DNA of 48,261 nt from Candidatus Raymondbacteria bacterium RIFOXYA2_FULL_49_16. GTDB taxonomy: Bacteria > Fibrobacterota > OXYB2-FULL-49-7 > XYB2-FULL-49-35. Positions 1-6,906 of the stretch are shown piece by piece. The translations under genes were made by a program, and so were the position numbers. Numbering within the stretch: the first letter of the stretch is position 1; every line of letters starts with the position of its first letter. The notes below the pieces were generated by a model. That model had not been told where the DNA came from. It searched no databases and was given only the letters and a program-made list of their open reading frames with translations. The stretch covers positions 1 to 48,261 of the forward strand of contig MFYT01000048.1 in the NCBI GenBank assembly GCA_001789205.1. The letters are read 5' to 3'.

Positions 1-86
1 GAGTAGTAGCGAAGAGCCCTGTGCGAGAAAACCGCACGCAGGGATCCGAGGGAGGGGCGCCGGGTAACCGGTGCTCCTATCCCAAT
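1..86 (+). mobile_element. 3' end of a group II intron (domains V and VI)
   Basis: Positions 14-46 fold like a group II intron domain V. The lower stem 14-21/39-46 carries the AGC triad at 15-17, there is a two-base CG bulge at 37-38, and the upper stem 22-25/33-36 closes on a GAAA-type loop. Positions 48-83 fold as a domain VI hairpin with a GTAA loop at 64-67 and an unpaired A at 79, the expected branch point. The intron would then end near 86 with AAT, seven bases downstream of the branch A. The DVI shape resembles bacterial class C introns. The rest of the intron and any reverse transcriptase lie outside the window. A G-A mismatch in the domain V stem (16/44) could mean a decayed copy. 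Confidence 0.8.
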
Positions 87-571
87 AGAGAAAAATGAAA
101 ACAAATAAGCAGCCCAGAGGCGAAAAAAGCTGTGAAAACTATGAGGTTCATTCAAAAATATCCAAATTTTAAATGTCTAGGGCATTTCTGTACAATCAAA
201 TACTTCAAAAAAGAAAAACGAAAGAAATGGCGCGAATGCTAAAAGAAATAGAAAAACAAAAAGTCCCATTCAGGGCGTCCTAGAAAATTAGCAATCGTGG
301 TTTGGTTGTTGGCAGGGAACACCGCAAAAGCGGATCTTTACCCATTTTTTGGCCACAAACGATAATATAATACCTAAAACACATTTTTGCAATACTTTTC
401 GTATGTTTTCTGCAATTCTATTTATGCGTTAAAATGCACTAACGACTCTTCCTTTAATAAAGAAAGAGTCTCACATAGGATATCGGATAAAAATCAAGAA
501 GCTTTAATAAATACTTTAAAAAAAATATAGAACTAATTAAATGATTAACTAAAACTATTTAATATGCTGTT
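87..571. other. AT-rich intergenic spacer without a credible gene
   Basis: This stretch between the intron end and the 14-bp repeats is much richer in A and T than the genes. The longest small frame seen starts at 141 and gives about 33 lysine-rich residues with no recognisable family. A 12-bp imperfect hairpin (444-455 against 459-470) lies downstream of the leftward dehydrogenase gene. It could end that transcript, but no clear T-run follows it on the minus strand. Confidence 0.6.
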
Positions 572-627
572 GTTTAATAAGATATGTTTAATAAGATATG
601 TTTAATAAGATATGTTTAATAAGATAT
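572..627. repeat. four perfect tandem copies of a 14-bp AT-rich unit
   Basis: The unit GTTTAATAAGATAT occurs four times head to tail at 572-585, 586-599, 600-613 and 614-627 without a mismatch. It lies about 80 bp beyond the stop codon of the leftward dehydrogenase gene. There are no spacers, so it is not a CRISPR. Perfect identity suggests recent slippage expansion or a bound iteron-like site. Nothing in the window tells which. Confidence 0.9.
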
Positions 628-708
628 AATAAATAATGCTTCTATAAAACAAATAACCATGGATATCTGGTCTGTGGTCTTAAGATGATTTTCCAAAATA
701 TCCCTTTT

Positions 709-1704
709 TCAAATCTGGTTCCAATCAAAAATAATGGTTCCTGGTACGCTCTTTGGATCTTTCAGTCTAAGGTATGCTTCAGCTGCTTTTTCAGGTAATA
801 CTATACCGCTAATAATGGGGGAAAGATCAAATGCATGGCTGGAGCACAGGGAGAGGAAATCGTCTCTGTCCTGTTTCTGGCAGTCACGCGGAATAATATA
901 ACTCAGTTGTTTCAGAAACGCCTCTTGATAGGGAATGGATATGGCGTTAGCATAACTGCCCTGGATAAGGTACCTTATTTCTGGTTCTTCACTGTTGTTC
1001 CAAGCGGTTTCAGCGGCAAGTTCAATTCCCTGGGAAAGGACTGAAGGAACACCTGTGGAATCCACCACAAGGGAAGCGCCTTCAGGCAGGTGCTGGGTAA
1101 AAGTCTCTTTTAACGAGCCCTTTAACAATAGGCTTTTAAGACCCATTTTTACGGCAGTATTGACACGGACCTCTGAGAGGTCGCAGCAGACAATATCAGC
1201 GCCAGCATGTTTGTGCAGAACAGCGGAAATGGCCCCAATCACGCCCAGGCCAAGTATGGCAACCTTTTCTCCTTTGCGCACCTTTCCCTTTTTCAGACCG
1301 TGCAGTGGAATGGCGCCCAGCTTGGTGAGTGAGGCTATCTTTGAGTCCACGGAATCGGGAACAACCGAAACCTCATCTCCATTGCAAATGGCATGGCTCA
1401 GATGCCCACCCCATAGTATTTTAAGCTCTCCCGCATCTTTCGATCCTCCAGCAAAGACCCGGGCGCCTTCGTGAATGCTCGTGTGGCGGCTTTGGACCAC
1501 CCTGCCCATGCTCGAATAACCTGGAACATAGGATACGCTTGTTGCCATGCCTTCCTGTTTGCCGTTTAGACAGCGCAGTTCAGTGCCCGGGCTTATGGCT
1601 GAATAATCGATTTTTATCAGGACTTCGCCTGCCTGTATTTCACGAAGAGCATACCCTGTGGTCCCAACAAAACCATTGGTCATGGTTATCGCGATTCCAT
1701 TCAT
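709..1704 (-). CDS. medium-chain dehydrogenase/reductase (zinc-type alcohol dehydrogenase-like)
   Basis: This 331-residue protein has the two-domain layout of the medium-chain dehydrogenase/reductase superfamily. An N-terminal GroES-like domain contains ISPGTE (about residues 37-42) and PGYSSMGRV. A Rossmann domain follows, with the dinucleotide motif GLGVIG near 152 and an acidic stretch (CCDLSE) at the end of the second strand, where NAD(H) specificity is set. It should be a soluble oxidoreductase acting on an alcohol or sugar-like substrate. The ISPGTE form resembles BchC-like and related 'zinc-binding' dehydrogenases, but the substrate cannot be read from sequence. The classical structural-zinc cysteine cluster is not evident. 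The ATG at 1704 follows an AAAGGAG-type site. The gene is isolated, divergent from the chaperone unit, and shares its promoter region. Confidence 0.75.
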   Translation of the reverse strand: MNGIAITMTNGFVGTTGYALREIQAGEVLIKIDYSAISPGTELRCLNGKQEGMATSVSYVPGYSSMGRVVQSRHTSIHEGARVFAGGSKDAGELKILWGGHLSHAICNGDEVSVVPDSVDSKIASLTKLGAIPLHGLKKGKVRKGEKVAILGLGVIGAISAVLHKHAGADIVCCDLSEVRVNTAVKMGLKSLLLKGSLKETFTQHLPEGASLVVDSTGVPSVLSQGIELAAETAWNNSEEPEIRYLIQGSYANAISIPYQEAFLKQLSYIIPRDCQKQDRDDFLSLCSSHAFDLSPIISGIVLPEKAAEAYLRLKDPKSVPGTIIFDWNQI

Positions 1705-1739
1705 TAATCAGATGCTCCTTTAAAAAATTTTATTCTGGC

Positions 1740-1769
1740 AAAATAGATAATCATTGAAATCATTGTCAA
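1740..1769 (-). promoter_or_regulatory. sigma70-type promoter for the dehydrogenase gene
   Basis: Read on the minus strand, a perfect -35 box TTGACA (1769-1764) is followed after 18 bases by TATTTT (1745-1740), about 40 bases upstream of the ATG at 1704. Its -35 box lies on the same bases as the -35 box of the rightward promoter, so the two promoters should compete. Confidence 0.5.
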
Positions 1770-1790
1770 ACTACCCCTCATTGTTATATT
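1763..1790 (+). promoter_or_regulatory. sigma70-type promoter of the chaperone-hgcAB unit
   Basis: TTGTCA (1763-1768) and TATATT (1785-1790), spaced 16 bases apart, each match the consensus at five of six positions. They end 31 bases before the ATG at 1822. No other convincing promoter is seen between here and hgcB, which suggests a single transcript for the five genes. Confidence 0.5.
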
Positions 1791-1821
1791 TTAGTGAATA
1801 ACCAAAATAAAGCCAAAAACC

Positions 1822-2790
1822 ATGAAAAAAACCATCATGTTTCCCCTTCTTCTTATTTGTCTCATCGGGCTTGTTTTTTCACAGACCGAGTCGCCAGTGC
1901 AAAAGCAGATTAAACAGCAGGGCGCACTGATTAAGAACATGCAGAAGCGCATGTATCTGGTCCAAAAAGACCTTGAAGTCAACTATCAGCAGCTCTCCGA
2001 CTCTCTAAACCTGCGGTCAGAAACGCTCAAACGGCTTTTTGATTCGCTCAATACGCAGCAGGACACCCTTGAGTCCTTCATCAAACAGAACAACATGCTC
2101 GCCACTATCATTGTCGAGAGCCTGACTGAAAAGACATTGACAAAACTTTCTCAGCTCGAACGAAGGGCCGCGACCTATTTTTTCGCCGCAGTCATCATTG
2201 TCCTTGGTATTTTCGGGTTCATTATTTTCAAATTCATGAACATCACCCGCAAACTCGACGCAACGGCGTTTGTGATGAAAGAGACCATCACCATGGACAC
2301 CAAGATCTGTGAGATCATGCAGAACCAGCAGCGGCTCATGGATGAAAAAAGGAAAGAGAAGACCCGGCTAAAGGGGCACGAGGCGGTCAATGAGCCTGAA
2401 ACCAACCCTGGACTGGAGCAGACGCGGATTATCCCCTCGGAAAAGGACCATTCGCTTTTCATCAGATTGGGCGAGGAGATCTTCAGGATGCGCTTGCGTA
2501 TCAAACGCATTCCCGAAGATATCAAGGGCAAGACGGCACTCGACAACGCCCTCAAACGGCTTGAGGACGAGCTTAATATGCAGGGGTATGCCATGAGCGA
2601 CCTCACGGACCAGCCCTATTTCGATGAAATGACCGTGGTGGTGAAGGACTTTGTCCCGGTCGACGACATGCCTGCCGGGCAGCAGAAGGTGCTCCGCATG
2701 CTCAAACCCCAGATAAAATACAAAGACACCGTGATTAGCCAGGGTGAGGTGGAAGTGGCGATGTCGTCCGAGGACATGGCGCAGAAATAG
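1822..2790 (+). CDS. membrane-anchored coiled-coil protein with a GrpE-like C-terminal region
   Basis: This 322-residue protein has a hydrophobic signal-type N-terminus (1-20), a glutamine-rich predicted coiled coil (about 25-115), a transmembrane helix (about 118-139), then a charged linker and a cytoplasmic C-terminal region (about 210-313). The last 75 residues follow the pattern of the GrpE head: a leucine-spaced helix ending in a glycine, an FDE turn, then DDMPAGQQKV and a VEVA strand. GrpE has DD.P.G... and a final V.VA strand in this order. GrpE is the nucleotide exchange factor of DnaK, and this gene lies 15 bases before an Hsp70 gene, so the role of a membrane-tethered exchange factor is inferred. 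The similarity is by eye only. An unrelated coiled-coil scaffold is the alternative. Confidence 0.55.
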   Translation: MKKTIMFPLLLICLIGLVFSQTESPVQKQIKQQGALIKNMQKRMYLVQKDLEVNYQQLSDSLNLRSETLKRLFDSLNTQQDTLESFIKQNNMLATIIVESLTEKTLTKLSQLERRAATYFFAAVIIVLGIFGFIIFKFMNITRKLDATAFVMKETITMDTKICEIMQNQQRLMDEKRKEKTRLKGHEAVNEPETNPGLEQTRIIPSEKDHSLFIRLGEEIFRMRLRIKRIPEDIKGKTALDNALKRLEDELNMQGYAMSDLTDQPYFDEMTVVVKDFVPVDDMPAGQQKVLRMLKPQIKYKDTVISQGEVEVAMSSEDMAQK

Positions 2791-2805
2791 CAAAGGACCC
2801 CTATT

Positions 2806-5316
2806 ATGAACAGGCAGACCATTGACTACGGAATAGATCTCGGGACCACGAACTCGGCTATAGCCCGGGTCGAAAAAGGTGCGGTCCGCATCCTGAAAAG
2901 CGAACGGCTCCAGAAAGATACCACTCCCTCGTGCGTCTATTATACCAAACGGGGACAGCTTTTAGTTGGCGACGCCGCATACAGCCGGCTCACCACAGAT
3001 CCGGACAACGCCAAGACCGAATTCAAACGCACCATGGGCACCGAGGTGCAGTATCATTTCCCCAATGTCGACAAGGCGTTTACCTCAGAGCATCTCTCGG
3101 CCGAGATACTCAAAACCCTGAAAAATTCGGTAAAAGACGATGATTTTTCCGGAGTGATCATCACGGTCCCGGCTGATTTCGACCAGGTGCAGATCGACGC
3201 CACGCAGAAGGCCGCTGAAATGGCGGGATTTAATTATTGTGAACTGCTGCAGGAGCCCATTGCCGCGTCGCTCGCGTATGGCCTTGATGCGGACCGGATC
3301 GAGGGGTTCTGGCTGGTCTTTGACATGGGAGGCGGCACCTTTGACGCGGCGCTCATGAAGGCCGACAGCGGTGTCATCAAAGTCATCGACACCGCAGGCG
3401 ACAACCACCTGGGCGGCAAGAACATGGACCTGCTCATTGTCGATGAAATTATCATGCCCCATCTTCAGAAGGAATTCAGGCTCGATACCGTGCTCAAGGA
3501 CGAACGCAAGCGAGAGCGGCTCTACAGCATCTGGAAACGCATTGCCGAACAATATAAGATAGAGCTTACCAATTCGCCCAAGGTGCTTATTGAACCCGAC
3601 GACCCCTCGGTTTTCCAGGATGATGACGGCGAAGACATCGACACCTGCATTGAAATAGGCCAGCGCCAATTCGAGAGCCTCATCAAACCGCTGGTCGACC
3701 GGGCCATCACCATCTCCCACGAGCTTCTTTTCCGGAACAATGTCGCCCCGCAGCAGCTCACCACAGTGCTGTTGATCGGCGGCCCAACCTACATTCCCTA
3801 TGTGCGTGACCGCATTAAAAATGAGATCAGTCCGAACATAAATATCTCAATCGATCCCATGACCGCGGTTGCGGCAGGCGCGGCCATTTACGCCTCAATG
3901 CGTCCGCTGCCGGTCGCGGCAAAAAAGCGCGACCTTGGAAAGGTCCAGCTTGTTCTCGACTATCCGTCAATCACCACTGACCGTGAGGTTGTCCTGCGCA
4001 TTACCGCGGACACAGCGCAGGCGCCGGGAGCCGATACCCAGGCAGCGGCCGCGATTGTATCCCGCGCCGACCAGGCATGGTCAAGCGGACGCGTGGCCAT
4101 TGGCCCAAAAGGCGTCGATGTCAGGCTTCACCTTATCGCAAACCAGAGCAATAATTTCAGCATACAGCTTTTTAACGCTACGGGAACCGTCCTTCCCTGC
4201 GAACCGTCGGAACTCAATATACTTCACGGCATCCGCATCGACAATCCCACCCTGCCGCACGACATCTGCGTTGAGGCTGAGACCGAAGATTTCGGGGCGG
4301 TCACCATTCCCCTGCTTTCAAAAAACCAGCAGCTTCCGGCCATTGGAAAAAAGAATTTCAAAGTCAAACGGACCCTGCGGGCGGGCAACAAGGAGGACGT
4401 GTTTAATATCATTGTCCGAGAGGGTGAACGCAATACGCGGCCGGTGCGCAATGTGCGCGTGGGAAATATTGCCATTACCGGGGCCAACCTTGCGCATACG
4501 GTTGAGCTGGGCAGCGACGTGGACATCACCATCCGCATGGACGAATCTAGGCGCATCAATGTCATGGCCTATTTCCCCGATGTTGACGAAACCATCAACA
4601 ACGTGCTCCAGACCGCCTACCGCGCCCCGGTCATTGATACTGCGGAGGTGTCAAAGGAGATCCAGCAGGAGCACGAGCGCCTTCTCAGGCTCCAGAAGCA
4701 GTATGTTGACGCGGGCAATGAAAACAAGGTGCTTTTCCGCGAACTCACCCAGCAGCTTTCCGGCATCAAGACGCTCAACGAAAAGCGCCGAGGCGACCTT
4801 GACGGCGGTTTTGAGGTACGCAACAGGCTCAACGAATTCCAGATCGGCGTTGACCGGTGCGAAATTGATGCTGAGTGGGAAAGCGTACGCAATGAGCTGC
4901 AGGGAACACTGCGTCATACCAAGCAGATCGTCGATATTTTCGGCGAGAAGAGCCATAAACAGGCGCTTGCCGGAATTGCCAGCACCATCGAGGACATTGT
5001 CAAAAAACGGGACCTTGCGGCTGCGCAGCAGGTTAACGCGGGCCTGAGCGACCTCAGGTTCGCCATGCTGGCAAACCGTCCGCCCTTCTGGATATCCATT
5101 TTCCGGAACATTGACGAGGACTCTGGAAAAATACAATGGCTCAATGGAGACCTGTCGCGCCAGCTTCTTACGCGTGGCAGGGAGATTGTCATTGCAGGAT
5201 GGGACCCTGAACTTAAGACCATTGTCGAACAACTCTGGGATATCATGCCCGCGGCTGAAAAGGTGCGGTCACAGAAAGTGCGAGACGATCTTCCGTTTTA
5301 TAAAATCGGACTCTAG
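2806..5316 (+). CDS. Hsp70-family chaperone with an inserted domain and long C-terminal helices
   Basis: This 836-residue protein is about 200 residues longer than DnaK. Residues 1-365 form the ATPase domain, with the phosphate-1 motif DLGTTNSA (11-18), phosphate-2 motif FDMGGGTFD near 170 and adenosine motif LLIGGPTYIP near 323. A beta-rich stretch of about 100 residues (375-480) follows where DnaK has its short hydrophobic linker, and no DLLLLD-type linker is visible. A substrate-binding beta domain (about 495-595) then shows the DnaK landmarks REGERNT and VGNIAITG. The C-terminus (615-836) is long and helical. ATP-dependent client binding is expected. No DnaJ partner is seen, but the upstream gene has a GrpE-like tail. 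An AAAGGA site precedes the ATG. Confidence 0.9.
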   Translation: MNRQTIDYGIDLGTTNSAIARVEKGAVRILKSERLQKDTTPSCVYYTKRGQLLVGDAAYSRLTTDPDNAKTEFKRTMGTEVQYHFPNVDKAFTSEHLSAEILKTLKNSVKDDDFSGVIITVPADFDQVQIDATQKAAEMAGFNYCELLQEPIAASLAYGLDADRIEGFWLVFDMGGGTFDAALMKADSGVIKVIDTAGDNHLGGKNMDLLIVDEIIMPHLQKEFRLDTVLKDERKRERLYSIWKRIAEQYKIELTNSPKVLIEPDDPSVFQDDDGEDIDTCIEIGQRQFESLIKPLVDRAITISHELLFRNNVAPQQLTTVLLIGGPTYIPYVRDRIKNEISPNINISIDPMTAVAAGAAIYASMRPLPVAAKKRDLGKVQLVLDYPSITTDREVVLRITADTAQAPGADTQAAAAIVSRADQAWSSGRVAIGPKGVDVRLHLIANQSNNFSIQLFNATGTVLPCEPSELNILHGIRIDNPTLPHDICVEAETEDFGAVTIPLLSKNQQLPAIGKKNFKVKRTLRAGNKEDVFNIIVREGERNTRPVRNVRVGNIAITGANLAHTVELGSDVDITIRMDESRRINVMAYFPDVDETINNVLQTAYRAPVIDTAEVSKEIQQEHERLLRLQKQYVDAGNENKVLFRELTQQLSGIKTLNEKRRGDLDGGFEVRNRLNEFQIGVDRCEIDAEWESVRNELQGTLRHTKQIVDIFGEKSHKQALAGIASTIEDIVKKRDLAAAQQVNAGLSDLRFAMLANRPPFWISIFRNIDEDSGKIQWLNGDLSRQLLTRGREIVIAGWDPELKTIVEQLWDIMPAAEKVRSQKVRDDLPFYKIGL

Positions 5317-5329
5317 CCAAGGAACCCTC

Positions 5330-5545
5330 ATGGAACAGAACGAGAAACAGCCCTGCTGCGGCAATGCCGATGCGGGGGCCGTGCAACCCTGCTGCGGACC
5401 CGGCAGCGCGAAAAAGAGCCCGCTGAAAACCATCCTCTCCATTGCGCTTGTGCTGGCAGCCCTTGCTGTCGCGGGCTATGCGTTCTTCTGCAAAGGAGAA
5501 TGTCGCTCAGGTTCCTCCGAATCCTGCCCTTCACAGCAGAAATAG
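5330..5545 (+). CDS. small single-span membrane protein with two vicinal cysteine pairs
   Basis: This 71-residue protein has an AAGGA ribosome site, starts 13 bases after the Hsp70 gene and ends 4 bases before hgcA. Residues 1-31 hold two QPCCG motifs (C9-C10 and C21-C22). Residues 32-53 form one hydrophobic helix. The tail (54-71) holds three more cysteines (C54, C58, C66). Lysines 28, 29 and 33 flank the helix on its N-terminal side, so by the positive-inside rule the CC pairs face the cytoplasm. Vicinal cysteines bind soft metals such as Hg(II) in other proteins. Because HgcB next door lacks its C-terminal CC, this protein may supply those thiols. I do not recognise a named family, and the role is inferred from motif and position. 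Confidence 0.7.
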   Translation: MEQNEKQPCCGNADAGAVQPCCGPGSAKKSPLKTILSIALVLAALAVAGYAFFCKGECRSGSSESCPSQQK

Positions 5546-5549
5546 CGGC

Positions 5550-6542
5550 ATGGCGCCTGTTGTCTCGACCCGGCTGAGCGCCTCAGACCATTATACAGCT
5601 TGGAAAGCGCGCTGGGGAATAAACCGGATGGGGTTTAGCATAGCGCCGGGCCTGTACGCTATCGGCGCACCTACACCAGCCTCTCCGGTTCTTGTATCAG
5701 CCAACTACATATTGAGTTTCGATGCTCTTCGGTCATCCTGCGTTGGTATCGATGCCTGGATACTGGTACTCGACACCAAGGGCGTCAATGTCTGGTGCGC
5801 TGCGGGCAAAGGCGCGTTTGGCACAGAGGAACTCATCACGCGTATTTGCGAAGCAAAACTCGACCAGGTGGTTGCCCACCATAAGGTCATTGTTCCCCAG
5901 CTTGGCGCGCCTGGTGTGGCAGCCCATATTGTACGGCGCCGCACCGGGTTCTCCGTGGTCTACGGCCCGGTGCGCAGCAGGGACATTCCCGTGTTTCTCT
6001 CTAAAAACATGCACGCTGACCCTCACATGCGCAGAGTACATTTTACCCTGTACGACCGTTTGGCGCTTGTACCAATGGAGATCACCGGCGCAATGAGCTA
6101 TTTCCTGCTTGTTGCGGCCCTTTTTTTTATTCTCTCTGGCGTGCACGTGTGGGGATACTCAGCTCAGATGGCGCTTGTAAAGGGAAAATACCAGCTTCTC
6201 ATGCTTGCGAACGCTTTTGTCTGCGGCGCGATCCTTGGCCCCCTATTACTGCCTTTTCTTCCGGGCAGGGCGCTTTCGTTAAAGGGGTTTGTTCTTGGCC
6301 TTGCCTCTGCGGCAGGTCCTGTGCCATATCTGTACCGCGCGGGCCTGTTCGGCGCTGTTGAATCCGTTGCGTGGATACTGATGGTTCCTGCCGCTTCCTC
6401 TTTCATGCTCATGAATTTTACTGGCGCAACACCTTATACATCGCTTTCCGGGGTCAAAAAAGAGATGAAATACGCCCTGCCGGTCCAAATCGGCTGTGCA
6501 GGCGCAGGAGTGCTGCTATGGCTGGCTGCCCGATGTATCTGA
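5550..6542 (+). CDS. hgcA: mercury methylation corrinoid protein HgcA
   Basis: HgcA transfers a methyl group from its cobalamin cofactor to Hg(II). Taking the ATG at 5550, the product is 330 residues, normal for the family. The N-terminal corrinoid domain contains the diagnostic cap-helix motif NVWCAAGK (80-87), in which Cys83 is the expected lower-axial cobalt ligand. Other HgcA hallmarks are WKARWGINRM (18-27), PGLYAIG (33-39), SPVLVSANY (45-53) and KGAFGTEEL. The C-terminal part (about 180-330) holds four or five membrane helices. The frame stays open back to 5442, but alignment to the conserved N-terminus supports 5550. No strong ribosome site is seen, so coupling to the upstream 71-residue gene is likely. 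The gene overlaps hgcB. Confidence 0.95.
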   Translation: MAPVVSTRLSASDHYTAWKARWGINRMGFSIAPGLYAIGAPTPASPVLVSANYILSFDALRSSCVGIDAWILVLDTKGVNVWCAAGKGAFGTEELITRICEAKLDQVVAHHKVIVPQLGAPGVAAHIVRRRTGFSVVYGPVRSRDIPVFLSKNMHADPHMRRVHFTLYDRLALVPMEITGAMSYFLLVAALFFILSGVHVWGYSAQMALVKGKYQLLMLANAFVCGAILGPLLLPFLPGRALSLKGFVLGLASAAGPVPYLYRAGLFGAVESVAWILMVPAASSFMLMNFTGATPYTSLSGVKKEMKYALPVQIGCAGAGVLLWLAARCI

Positions 6543-6772
6543 AGAATGTCACGACCCTGACCTATGACAGAGAACGCTGCAGCGGATGCGGCATGTGCGC
6601 AACCGTGTGCCCGCACGGGGTCTTTTCGATCCAGGAAAAGAGGGCTGTTGCGGGTGAACGCGATGCGTGCATGGAATGCGGGGCCTGCATGGTCAACTGT
6701 CCGGAATCCGCTATTTTTGTAAAGGCGGGCGTTGGGTGCGCGGCAGCGGTAATTACTGTGATGCTGGGATGA
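6518..6772 (+). CDS. hgcB: mercury methylation ferredoxin HgcB, short form
   Basis: HgcB is the 2[4Fe-4S] ferredoxin thought to reduce the HgcA corrinoid and help deliver Hg(II). With the ATG at 6518 (GGAG seven bases upstream) the product is 84 residues. C21, C24, C27 and C31 make the first cluster motif. C51, C54, C57 and C61 make the second, within the typical MECGAC context. C74 in GVGCAAAVI matches the extra conserved cysteine of the family. The protein stops ten residues later, so the C-terminal vicinal Cys pair described for characterised HgcB is absent. Neither readthrough nor a frameshift reveals one in the following bases. An alternative start is 6533. The gene overlaps hgcA by 25 bases, confirming the operon. 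Confidence 0.92.
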   Translation: MAGCPMYLKNVTTLTYDRERCSGCGMCATVCPHGVFSIQEKRAVAGERDACMECGACMVNCPESAIFVKAGVGCAAAVITVMLG

Positions 6773-6906
6773 CCGCCTGCTTTGCGGAAGTGTCAAAAGA
6801 ATGGCAAAAGCGAAGGAAATGGGGTTATTTTATCATACAGAATAACAACGCATAAGTGCCGAAGCCTCCAAATCCCTGCAGGCCCGGCCATGCTGCCTGG
6901 ATACCC

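Noticed and set aside
141-242. Small ORF of about 33 residues after the intron
   Set aside because: Low-complexity lysine-rich translation in AT-rich DNA, no ribosome site and no family resemblance.
444-470. Intrinsic terminator hairpin for the dehydrogenase gene
   Set aside because: The stem is good but no T-run follows on the minus strand, and it lies about 240 bases past the stop. It is kept only as a note.
572-627. Possible CRISPR array
   Set aside because: The 14-bp copies abut one another with no spacers and no cas gene is present.
3869-5047. 392-codon open frame inside the Hsp70 gene
   Set aside because: It lies wholly within the Hsp70 gene in another frame. The translation is rich in S, R and P, as expected from shifted GC-rich codons, with no domain motif.
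6773-6906. A lost C-terminal CC tail of HgcB hidden by a frameshift
   Set aside because: All three forward frames after the hgcB stop were read. None gives a vicinal cysteine pair, so the short form is real in this sequence.
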